Shown here piece after piece: positions 38,601 to 49,017 of a stretch of DNA of 64,000 nucleotides. The stretch comes from Metopolophium dirhodum (Eukaryota > Arthropoda > Insecta > Hemiptera > Aphididae). Numbering within the stretch: position 1 is the first letter of the stretch; the number at the start of each line of letters is the position of its first letter. The stretch is from the NCBI RefSeq assembly GCF_019925205.1, contig NC_083568.1, forward strand, positions 13,452,393 through 13,516,392. The letters are read 5' to 3'. Made by a program: the position numbers and the translations under genes. The notes beneath the pieces were generated by a model. The model was not told where the DNA came from and searched no databases. It saw only the letters and a program-made list of their open reading frames with translations.

Positions 38601-41600
38601 GTTTAGTTAAGTCAGAATTGAAAAAAATAGTTTAACTATACTTCATCCACCAAGAGAATGTGTGTAGGGACCAAAACTAATCGTTTTTAATACTACATCA
38701 TATATTATAGAATATGGCCAATAACAAAAAGATCCAGCACGATCTACAGTCATGTATGCAAAGTAGTTGTCGCACTCTCTTGGATGAAAATAAATTCATA
38801 TTTGAAAGTAAAATTATAAAGTATAAGCTAACTTTTAGTATCAGCATAAATTGATTATTCGTCTGAAAATAATATTGTATAATGTAATTGTAACAACTAT
38901 ACAAATATGTATTAGTATGTAGCTTATTAAATAAGATTTGTTAACTTAACTAGTACCAAATTCTTAATATTTACTTTGGGAGTTTTTCTTGGCGTCTTTG
39001 GTGTAGAAATCTCAATTTCTTTATTTTCTGGTATATCTCGTAGGATACTTCGACGCACTTTTGAGCCAGAACGAGAAGTGATAGATTGTCTTAAATGTTT
39101 CTGAAATTTTTAGAGAAAATAACTGAATAATTATAATCAATACTGAATGATTCTTGAATAATTTTGATTAGAAATATATTTAAAATAATTAAAAGCTATA
39201 TGCTACACTTAAAATCATATTAACAAATATGTATTAAAATAATATTATGTGCTTTATTTAATAATACTTACATTTGTTGGAGTCTTCCAAACATTAATGT
39301 CAAAATCTGCATTTTCATCTTCGTCGATTATTGATATTTTTCTACCTTTTTTATTCTAAGATCAGAAAATTGTATGTATCATCAAAATATTGTTTTTCAA
39401 AAAATACAAATTTAAAATGTATTACTAATATTTACACTTTTAGGAGTATTTATGTTTTCATCAACTGATTGTCTTGTGCGTTTCTGCAATAAAAATTTTT
39501 TAATGTACATTTTAGTCTAATAAATAATTATATTATAAACATACTGGAGAATACAATAAAGTTATATTTAACAATATTTAATGACATTATACATTATAAA
39601 CATGCATAAACTCCTGTTATAGGTGTAGCCTTTTATTTTATTTAACCACCCATCCCCTTACAACACCCCCTCCACAAAAAAATAAATAAATAAATAAAAT
39701 AGACATTCATAACATAGGTAAATAGAAATAAAATTGATTATTAAAAATGATACATAGAAGAATATTAGTTCAAACATTATGTGCATTCAATTAATAATAC
39801 AATTATTTAAAGATATTAATCCTTGTTCTCCTGCTATTAATTTTCTACCCTGCATTACAAAAAAGTAAATTATTTTGACCAAAGTACCTACAGGTGTGGC
39901 TATAGCTCTATAAGCCACATCCGTACGCACGCCAATGTTATACATTAAAATTAAAAGCAATAAATAATATAATTTTAATATTAAATTTTAATTACTCTTT
40001 CAGGAGTAGAATCCAGCATTTTAGTTTCATTTAAATCTGCTGCATAACCAAATCGATCTACAGGTTTTCTTAGACGTTTCTACAATTATTTAGAATTAGT
40101 GATAGGTAAAAGTTTCATTAAATGTATTTTTTTACATACAGATGCTGATGTATTGGTCTCATCATTTGATTTTATAAAAGATGATTCTGAAACTCTGTGT
40201 GAACGTGTCTGTAAAATTACATCAAATTAATAAAATAAAAATGAAATTTAATATTCAAGGCTTGTGTTGCCACCGTCTTAAAAACGCGCATTATACCAAA
40301 TATACGCTCAGAAATTCACGTTATATGTCGTTAGCTTAAAAATTAGAGTGATTCGACCTATTATGAAACTTGATGGTAAGAACATTATCTGTGTTTTGCT
40401 GGAAGTTTTTTTTACAATAATTCAGTTTTTAAATGAGTTATGTGTGTATAATAAATGTAAATTAAAAATGCTCATAACTCACTTCAAAACTAAATTATCG
40501 TAAAAAACTTCCAACAAAACACAGATAATGTTCTTACCGTCAAGCTTCATAATAGGTTGAATCACTTTAATTTTTAAGCTATCGACATAAAACGTGAATT
40601 TCTGAGCGTATATTTGGTATGTTACACATTTGTAAGACGGAGGCAACACATGCGGGTGTGGCGTCCTCTTAATAATTATTTAATGTTATAGATGTATTGC
40701 TATATTGGGTTCTCGATTTTAATAATTTAGTCAATAGTCAATGCAAATATAAAATTAATATACATTTACTATTTTCATTATTGAATACCAAATTATAATA
40801 GGTTTTATCTATATTGGGTTTTAAAGAAACATACAACATATAAATCAACATTATTTTTAATAGCTTAGTACATAAAAAAAGATATTCTAATTTGTGGCTT
40901 GAGAACACTAGAATAATATTATACTCTATCCCATGAGAAATAATGCGCACTGACCAAAACTGCTTCTCCACTCAACACCCTGCCATAGAGTCCATAGAGG
41001 AACTGGTTTCGGTAGCAGAGTGACCAGAGGTTAACCGGCATGTTCTCTTTAGGGACAGAGTATATATACTATAACAGTCCTTCCAAAAGAAAAGACTTAC
41101 TCAGAAGCCCTGTGACATTTATAGAACTATTACGTTTGGTATATTTAATATTTCATCTTTAGTGTATTCACATTAATTCATAACCTCTTAAACTACATTT
41201 AATTGACATTGACCATTATTACAACACTAACTCCAAAGTATTTTTCTTAAAGTCTTCTATATTATCTATAATGTATTTATTACTTAATATTTTACGTGTA
41301 TTACGTTTATATTATGATTAATTTGGGTGTTTATCATGTTATTAACACATGTGTATTGTGACAGTGACTACTGTGGCAGTGGCAGTGGTACTAAAAGTAC
41401 ATTGTTAGTCAATATGGCAATACATTTAAATGATTAAATATTGATATAAGGAAATCTCATTTACTTGGTTAATGAGTTAAAAAAGTACCAATTCACAATT
41501 ATAATTTTAAATTTAAATGTTATATAAACTACATAAAAAAAATACTTGCAAATATTTGAAAATGTATCAACATGACGTGTACTTCATTTAATAATACTTA

Positions 41601-44600
41601 CTTTTATTGGAGTCTTCAAAACATCAATGTTAGAATCTCCAACTTCATCAATTATTGATATTTTTCTACCTTTTATTTTCTAAAATCAGAAGTTAATACG
41701 AGTTCAATCAAAATTATGTTTTTCAAAAATTACAAATTTAAAAACTATTAGAAATATTTACACTTTTAGGAGTATTTATGTTGTCATCAACTGATTGACT
41801 TGTGCGTTTCTGCAATCAAATTTTTTAATTGTACACTTAAGTCTGATAAATAATTATATTATAAACTTACTGGAGATTACTATGAAGTGTTATATTTAAG
41901 AATATTTAACGACATTAGACATTCAAATAAAATATTTTTAAAAAGTTAAAAGCAATTAATAAATAGTACATAAAATAAAATATCCTAATTTGTGGCCAGA
42001 GAACAAAAAAATACTAGATACTACGTCGATCCGTCCAAAAGAAAAGACTTATGAGGACATGATACCAGTATGTGTCTTACAAGTGTGTAACATAGCAAAT
42101 TTTACGCTTAGCAGAACACTTGTAGCTCCATTAGTTGAGTGAAATTACCTCTTATAAAATCTAAAGGTAAGATTATTATATTCGCAACCTCATGGGCTTT
42201 TTATTAAATTTTAGTTTTAAAGCAAGTTATGAGTATTTTAAAATTGTAAAATGTTAGTAAATCTTAAAATACTCGTAACTCACTTTAAAGTCTATGAGGT
42301 TGCTAGATAATAATCTTACCTTTAGATTTTATAAGAGGTCAATTCACACTACTTTTTAAATTAACAGAGCTACACGTGTTCTGCTGAGCGTAAAATTTGC
42401 TATGTTATATACTTGTAAGACGGAGACAACACATGCGGGCATCACGTCCTCTAAATGAGAAGCCCTGTGATATTTATAGAACTATTTATCTTTTATCTTT
42501 AGTGTCTGTGATTAAATTATCATTCATAGCTTCTTAACTACATTTAATTAATGTTGACCATTATCCATACTCCAAGGAATTGATTTTCTTAAATTCTTCT
42601 ATACTATGTTAATGTATTTAATATTTTACATGTATTAAATTTATATTATGATTAATTTGAGTGTTTATCACGTTATTAACACTGTGGTTGTACTGTCAAT
42701 ACATTGTTAATCAATATGGCAATACATTTAAATGATTAAATGCCGATATAAGGAAATCACATTTACTTAGTTAATTAGTTTAAAAAATACAATTATGATT
42801 TTAAATTTAAATATTACATAATCAGCAATAAAAAACATAGTTACAAATATTGAAAAATGTATCAAATGTATAATGTGTACTTCATTTAATAATACTTACT
42901 TTTATTGGAGTCTTCAAAACATCAATGTTAGAATCTCCATCTTCATCAATTAATGATATTTTTCTACTTTTTATCTTCTAAAATCAGAAGTTTATACATG
43001 TTCAATCAAAATTTAAAATTTAAAAACTATTAGAAATATTTACACTTTTAGGAGTATTTATGTTTTCATCAACTGATTGTCTAGTGTGTTTCTGCAATCA
43101 AATTTTTTAAATGTGAACTTAAGTCTGATAAATAATTATATTAAGAACATACTAGAGATTACTATGAAGTTATGTTATATTTAAGAATATTTAATGACAT
43201 TAAACACTAAAATTTAATATTTTTTTAAAAATTAAAAGCAATTAATAATATAATTTGAATATTAAATTTGATTACTCTTTCAGGAGTAGGATCCAGCATT
43301 TTAGTTTCATTTAAATCTGCTGCACAACCAAATCGATCTACAGGTTTTCTTAGACGCTTCTACAAATGTTTAATATTAGTTATAAGTAAAAAATGCATTA
43401 CATGTTTATTTTTTACTTACAGCTTCAGATATATTAGTCATCTCATACGATTTCATAGATGATTCAGAAATTTTCTGTGAACGTGTCTATACAATTATAT
43501 TAAATTAATACAATTTAAAATTATCATTTAATTCAAGGCTTGGAACCCAAATTATTAAGGAATGGTTCCAATATTGTTATATTGGGTTTTCTATTTTAAT
43601 AATTAATTTGGTCAATACAGATATTAATGAACATTTACTATTTTCAGTATTGAATACCAAATTATAATAGTTTTTATCGATATTGGGTTATTGGATATTT
43701 GGAAACATACAATACATCAATTAAGTATATTTTTAATAGATTGGTGCATAAATTAAGATATTCTTATTTGTGGCTAAAGGTCATCAGAATACTAAATACG
43801 ATGTCAGCCTGTCTATAAGAATACTTAGGGGAATTCAAAACAAACCAGATATTATGTTAAAAATCTTATTATGCATCAAATGGATACTAAAAACAAATAA
43901 ATTATCATGTAAATCCTCAATTAATGTGCTCCAAGCCTTGTGATATATATAGAATTATTACTTTTGGCATATTTAATATTTCATCTTCAGAGTCTGTCAT
44001 GTCACTGACAGAGTCACTATTATTTATAGCTTCTTCAATTACATTTAGAAGATCATTATCACGGCGCTCACTCCAACGTAGTATTTTTCTTGAATTCTTC
44101 TATAATATCCAACATAATTGTAAAATCGGATAGATTAGATTTTAATTTCTATTGATTACACAATTTAAACTAATTTTAAGCGAATTATTCAATTTGTAAC
44201 ATAACATTTTGTGCGAGTATGCAACACTTGCATAAGTTATATAAATAAAATTGTATTAACTTATAACATGAAAAATCTATGTTCAGTATAACTAATTTTA
44301 TGTTAGCTTTAATATTAGAATAAATTTACCTTTTAAGGAAATAATATTATCTAGGGGATTTAACAATGATAATAGGTCAACTTACTCTATTATTAAAGCA
44401 AACAAATAAAAATTGGTGCTACTGAATTCAAATTTACTGTATTGCATGACGGAGACAATATAACTATTATCCAGTAATGCAAGTTTCAAGTTCTCTTGTT
44501 TATAACTAGTAAATGCAAAACACTTGCCATTTTCCAATACTTCATTATAAATATAACTTGTAGCTTATAGGCGTTACATATGATAAAATGTTACTTCGAT

Positions 44601-45788
44601 AATGTTAAGTTGAGCATTGTATATTATTAATTTAAGGCAGGTGAATAAACATATTTAAGATATGACATACTTTTGGTGTAGCTGGAAGACTTGAGAACTC
44701 ATGCGATTTGTGGTCTTGAAGTTTTTCATTTGTCATCTAAAAAGAAAATATTGTATAATATTTTATTTTAAAACATTACTAAATATAATCAAGATTTGAG
44801 TTATCAAGACTCGACTATAATATTGCAAAAACAACATACTTTTATTAAGCGAGGAGAGAGTGTTGATACATAATTAGATTCATCGACACGCTTAATATTC
44901 AATTTGAATTCACACTATTTAAAAAATAAAATATTAGTACGATAAATTATTAAATCAAATGCATTCAACTTAACTAAACTAACTCACTAAGATATAACTT
45001 ACCAACTGTAAAATTGTATTTTCAACAAAGCGTCTATTAGTCTAAAATTAAAGAGGTACAAAATTTATATTCAATTTTTAAGAAACACAAATAAAATGTA
45101 GTAAAGCATTATATAAAATGCCTAATATTATTATTTTTTATGTTATGTTGAGCTCTGAGCAATTGAATATAAGTCAAGTAACACTTATTTTTAGCACTAT
45201 GTAAATATTATAGATACCTACATCAAGATTTTAAGTTAGATATAACAACATCATGATACAAAAATAAAGTCCTAATTCTAATTATTCCTTATAGGCTATG
45301 GCTAATATCATTGAGTACAGACACCGATACAAGGGGGCTATGGGTGTTGAAAACTCCTCTTCCCCCCACCGTAAACATAGACTAATGTACAAATACGGAT
45401 CCTGCAGGTAGTGGCAGATACAAGGAGGGCAAAGAGCCCCCCCTGTACTGTGTTTTTTACTTTATTTTTATCATTCTTTGGTGACTTTTGGATACAAGGA
45501 GAGGGCATTTGTCACTCCTCGAAAAACTGTTAAGGCCTAGTATGATTTATTCTTGTATGGTTTTCCCTTAAAAGGATTATAACGGGTTACATTGAGTATC
45601 GGCACAATTGCTATAGTCCAATCTGCCACACTCTGTCTATTTACCATAGGCATACTGTTTTGTACTTATCAAATATATATATTCTTTTTTTTTTTTATAT
45701 ATATACTTACAGTTCGGGTAGTTTTTCCATTTTTCAGTCTTTGTCGAGTGCAAGGAGTTGTACCATTTTCTGATGGTGAGTCTACCAT
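35672..45788 (-). CDS. ORC1: Origin recognition complex subunit 1 (ORC1) with tandemly duplicated N-terminal exons
   Basis: Twenty-four coding exons on the minus strand give 797 residues: 45788-45711, 45041-45003, 44914-44840, 44736-44671, 44099-43962, 43486-43421, 43359-43276, 43091-43044, 42977-42900, 41809-41762, 41679-41602, 40208-40140, 40079-39996, 39483-39436, 39355-39272, 39100-38975, 38399-38206, 38124-38022, 37939-37769, 37713-37564, 37486-37371, 37308-37147, 36030-35906, 35835-35672. The C-terminal half is a complete ORC1 AAA+ core: Walker A GVPGTGKT (474-481), Walker B ILLVDEVD over an exon junction (D558/E559), sensor 2 VSGDARRALDICRRA, then the winged helix. ORC1 is the ATP-binding subunit that loads MCM helicase at origins. 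Residues 1-403 are basic, disordered and rich in TP sites; all 16 exons there are phase 0-0, and several are tandem copies. The ATG at 45788 abuts an acceptor. A likely noncoding exon ends near 46723, and a possible 40-base exon at 46102-46141 has no ATG. No BAH-type exon was found. Confidence 0.93.
36376..36470 (-). repeat. Dispersed repeat family A, inverted partial copy in an ORC1 intron
   Basis: Read on the minus strand it contains the family words: the complement of GATGGTGTTAAGTTTGAATT, then CCTCATGTACTGTACTGCAG and GAGCGACACTCACT. It lies in the 1.1-kb intron between ORC1 exons 22 and 23. Confidence 0.65.
40264..40669. mobile_element. Palindromic foldback element in ORC1 unit 1
   Basis: TATACCAAATATACGCTCAG from about 40293 is mirrored by CTGAGCGTATATTTGGTAT ending near 40620, and the arms extend for about 150 bases each. 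The right end TTGTAAGACGGAGGCAACAC...GCGTCCTCT matches the element in unit 2, so the two belong to one family. The left end looks shortened. Confidence 0.75.
41134..41256 (-). pseudogene. Dead copy of ORC1 exon 5 in unit 1
   Basis: Aligned with exon 5 (43962-44099). The acceptor and the first codons are kept (KTLRKILWS for KNSRKILRWS), but a TAG stop follows at once. The distal part (GATGAAATATTAAATATACC) is still recognisable. The donor region reads AAC|GTAATAG. It cannot be included without truncating ORC1. Confidence 0.7.
42053..42452. mobile_element. Palindromic foldback element in ORC1 unit 2
   Basis: It opens GAGGACATGATACCAG. It carries ACATAGCAAATTTTACGC, mirrored by GCGTAAAATTTGCTATGT. 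It closes CTTGTAAGACGGAGACAAC...ATCACGTCCTC. It belongs to the same family as the element at 40264-40669 but lies at a different position in its duplication unit. Confidence 0.78.
42490..42598 (-). pseudogene. Dead copy of ORC1 exon 5 in unit 2
   Basis: It starts at the matching acceptor (TATAG|AAGAATTTAAG) and reads KNLRKSIPWSMDNGQH then TAA. The rest is shortened and shifted against exon 5. Like the unit 1 copy it is no longer usable as a coding exon. Confidence 0.65.
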
Positions 45789-46937
45789 CTTAAAATCAAA
45801 AAATAAATATTAATAATTAAACTACAAAATTCAATAATAATTAATATTTAATTGAATTTAGCAGAAGGTAAGGAATTATTTTTGTGAAAACACAAAGGAA
45901 ACACATTACTATTTTTTTTTTTTTATGTATAGTCTAAATCATTTAGTAAATAATAAATCATGCTCTAAAAATGAATTAAATTGTTAACAATAGTTTTATT
46001 CTTAATAATTTATTTTTATTTTATTAAATTAGCTAAACCCTCATTCTACTGTAGGTAAATTTCAAATTTGTTTTGATGTAGCTAATCAATAAAAATATTT
46101 TTTTACCTTCTTATAGTTGATTATTGGCACAATATTCAATAGTTTTCTAAAGCAAGGTAATTAGTAAAATAATCAAATTATAAATCAGTTTAGGTATAAT
46201 GGTGACATGTCATAAATAGAGTAATTCATTGTAACCAAACAATCTCATATGAGGCACACAAACAGCATAATAGAAAAAAAACATATTATATTATGTTATT
46301 CAATAAAAGTAGTTAAAAGAAATAAATAGGTTGACTATAGATGATTTTACAATCAATATAGATATTTCAGTATACAGTATTTTATAAGAATTTAAATTGT
46401 ATTTATAATGCGTAGGTACCTACTAACTGTCTAGGTAGTATAAAATTAAATTAACTAAATAGTCAAAAAGTAATTGAATTATACGAAATTCCAATATAAC
46501 TTGAATAATAAGAGGAAGATTTACTTTCGATAAATTATACACATTTAAGATATTATAGTTTTAAAGGTAATATCATATTATTAAAAATATTATATTACAT
46601 TGTAAGTTGTAACTACCTGTTGTTATTAAAAAGAAATGACTTGTACTTATCACTCATCCGAATGAAGACTAAGTCAAGATCAAGTTACTTAATATTATAA
46701 TAAAATAGTTAATATTTACCTTCTGAATAATAATTGACAAATGGCCAAATGGTCTATGTGGGAAAAATTTAAAATAAATTACCGACTAGTGACTACTGCG
46801 GTCTGAGTGTCTGACTAAGGTCTGAAAGTAGTAGCAATACTATCGTAGTATTTGGTAATAGTTACTAGCTGGTAAAATAATAATACGATTATACGAAATG
46901 ATAGAAAATGAAACACGACAACAAAGAAATAAAGAAT

Positions 46938-46947
46938 GCGCGGGAAA
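46938..46947 (-). promoter_or_regulatory. Consensus E2F site upstream of ORC1
   Basis: The minus strand reads TTTCCCGCGC, matching the E2F/DP consensus TTTSSCGC, about 150-220 bases upstream of the likely noncoding first exon of ORC1. ORC1 is a known E2F target in flies and mammals. The match is seen directly; its function is inferred. Confidence 0.55.
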
Positions 46948-49017
46948 CGTTATCGTCAAACATATGACCACAGAATAGATACCAGGACAAATTATAATAA
47001 TTTATGACCACCGCAGTCCACAACTATGATAAAAGATAAAGTAACACTTAAATCGTGCCATGCAACTGCAGTTATAAATAATAAAGCAGATATTTTTTTA
47101 GAGATTGTGACCAACCCGATTTAAGATCATTTTAAGATACATATACGATTTACGACATAGGTATATGGTGATTCGCCAAGGACACTCACCCCCCTTTTTC
47201 TTTAAAAATGGAGTAATTCAAATTATGATTTTTTAGAAATTTTAAATATACCTGAAGAGTATATTTTCGTGGAAATCGGTCAAAATATCCAAATTTGAAA
47301 ATGTAAAAAACCATTTTTATAAATGAACACAAACGTTTTAAAATGTAATTTCTCATTATACTCAATATTAATATGAAATAAAATATTTGTTAAAATGTAA
47401 AATAATTAAATTGTGTGGATTATATTATTATAAGATAACATTTTATTTTCTAACAAAATTAGCTCTAATATTAAATGGTAAAATTAGCTCGTAAAATAAT
47501 TCAACTTAGAGACGCTGTATTAATGTATTATAATACTAAATTAATTACCTACTTTTATAACAATAATATCACAAAATATACTTCACAAACATGAGTCTTT
47601 ATATAGTCAAATAATATATTATAATTTATAATATTGTAGTCAATTATAATATTATATTGTTTTTATTTTTTATTTTTATCATACCTTTCAACATAAATTA
47701 AAATTACAGCTCAAGGGTGGAAATGGGGCGGGAAGATTTCGGCCCAGCAGAATACAAAAGTACCAGCCCACTTACCAATTTACCAAATACAATATTTTAG
47801 CCAAATTTATAGTATATTTCTACTTTACGGCACACATTTTAGATTCTGAGCGAAGCGATAAATGTATTGATTTTACAATGATGTGTGTTTTTTTTAAAAT
47901 TTTTTTTTGTGTCTGTCATCACCTTTTAGGACAGTAAAAGTGCTTGCATTTTCTTCAACAGTAACTTTTCTGATAGGAAAGTTAATCTAGTTGGTAGTTT
48001 GGGGGGTCAAAAGTAAAAATTACAAAGTAGTTTTCAAACGCGACGTGAAATACAAAAGAAAAATTAAGGGAAAACCGGAATTTTTACGCAAAATCTGTTT
48101 CTGAGAAAATTGATTTTGGTTTTTGGTGCAACTTTAAAACAAATGACCGTAGGTACATGCAATTTTGACTAAATGTTTATATTAGCATTTTCTATACACC
48201 GTAACATTTTCCAAATATTTTGACTTATTTTGAGCTGTTTACGGACATTTTCAGTTTTCATTTTTTTTAGTTTTTTTTTCTATAAATATCAATACAATTT
48301 TATCTGTTAGGTAAAAAAGCTTGAAAATTTAATAGAAGGCTCCTAGGTTATTGTTTCAAAGGCAGATGAAAAAAATTGAAAATACTTAGTCACAGTTTTT
48401 ATTTATAAGTATTTAAAGTTCAAATATTGACAAAATACGAAAAAATCACGAAAATTAGCAAATTATTTTGAGTTAAGAATTCATAAAAATTTTTCTTTTT
48501 AAATCTAAGATTTGAAAATGCAATACAAGATTATCCATAAGTTTGTCTACTTTTATCAAAAAAAAATGTCTACAAGAAAGTCAAATTAAATTTTTATGAC
48601 CGTTTGAAATTCATATTTTTACAGCATTTGATATTCACTCGATTTCTCGTGTAACGATTTTCTTATTTTGTTGTAATTAAAAAACGTATGACTGTAGATA
48701 CTTGAACATTTCACTGAATTAGCATTTTCTATACACGATGAAATTTTGAAAATAATTTGACTCTTTTTGAGCTGTTTACGGACAAATTTAATAGAAGGCC
48801 CCGATATATCGTTCTAATAGCACTTAAAAAATATTAAAAATACATAGGCACAATTTTTTTTTATAAGCATTTAAAGTTCAAATTTTGACAAAATTTATCA
48901 AATTTATAATTTAATAATTATTTTGTAGTTAAAAATGTAAAAAATGTTCAACTTTTATAGCTATGGATTGAAAATTGAAAACAAGGCTCTGCGTAAATAG
49001 GTTATAGTATATAAATT
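46948..49017. other. Intergenic, mainly dispersed repeat; no gene
   Basis: Upstream of ORC1 and downstream of the hAT element. From 47838 it is filled by repeat family B. A G-rich transposon-like word AAATGGGGCGGGAAGATTTC lies near 47721. No coding region was seen. Confidence 0.5.
47838..48995 (+). repeat. Dispersed repeat family B, long copy
   Basis: Begins AGATTCTGAGCGAAGCGATA and continues through TTTAGGACAGTAAAAGTGC, GGGGGGTCAAAAGTAAAAAT and GCATTTTCTATACACCGTAA. An inverted copy lies at 59735-60645. Within this copy a segment of about 90 bases ending TTTGAGCTGTTTACGGAC occurs twice (about 48165-48245 and 48692-48785), an internal tandem duplication of about 525 bases. There is no open reading frame of note. 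Confidence 0.8.

Larger units (their letters stand above)
39230..44130 (-). repeat. ORC1: Three tandem segmental duplications within ORC1 (exon array)
   Basis: Unit 3 (about 42830-44130), unit 2 (about 41530-42830) and unit 1 (about 39230-41530) share exon and intron sequence in the same order. Exon type A (TRSxxxSESS): 43421-43486 and 40140-40208. Type B (KRLRKPVDRFG): 43276-43359 and 39996-40079. Type C (KxTxQSVDxNINTPKS): 43044-43091, 41762-41809 and 39436-39483. Type D (KxRKIS, ending KTPxx): 42900-42977, 41602-41679 and 39272-39355. Introns match too, for example CATTTAATAATACTTACTTT before each D exon and CAATATGGCAATACATTTAA at 41413 and 42712. Unit 2 lacks types A and B. Confidence 0.88.

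Noticed and set aside
46102..46146. Short exon-like segment upstream of ORC1 (KLLNIVPIINYKK with a donor)
   Set aside because: It has plausible splice sites, but no ATG and no similarity to ORC1; kept only as a possible 5' UTR exon.
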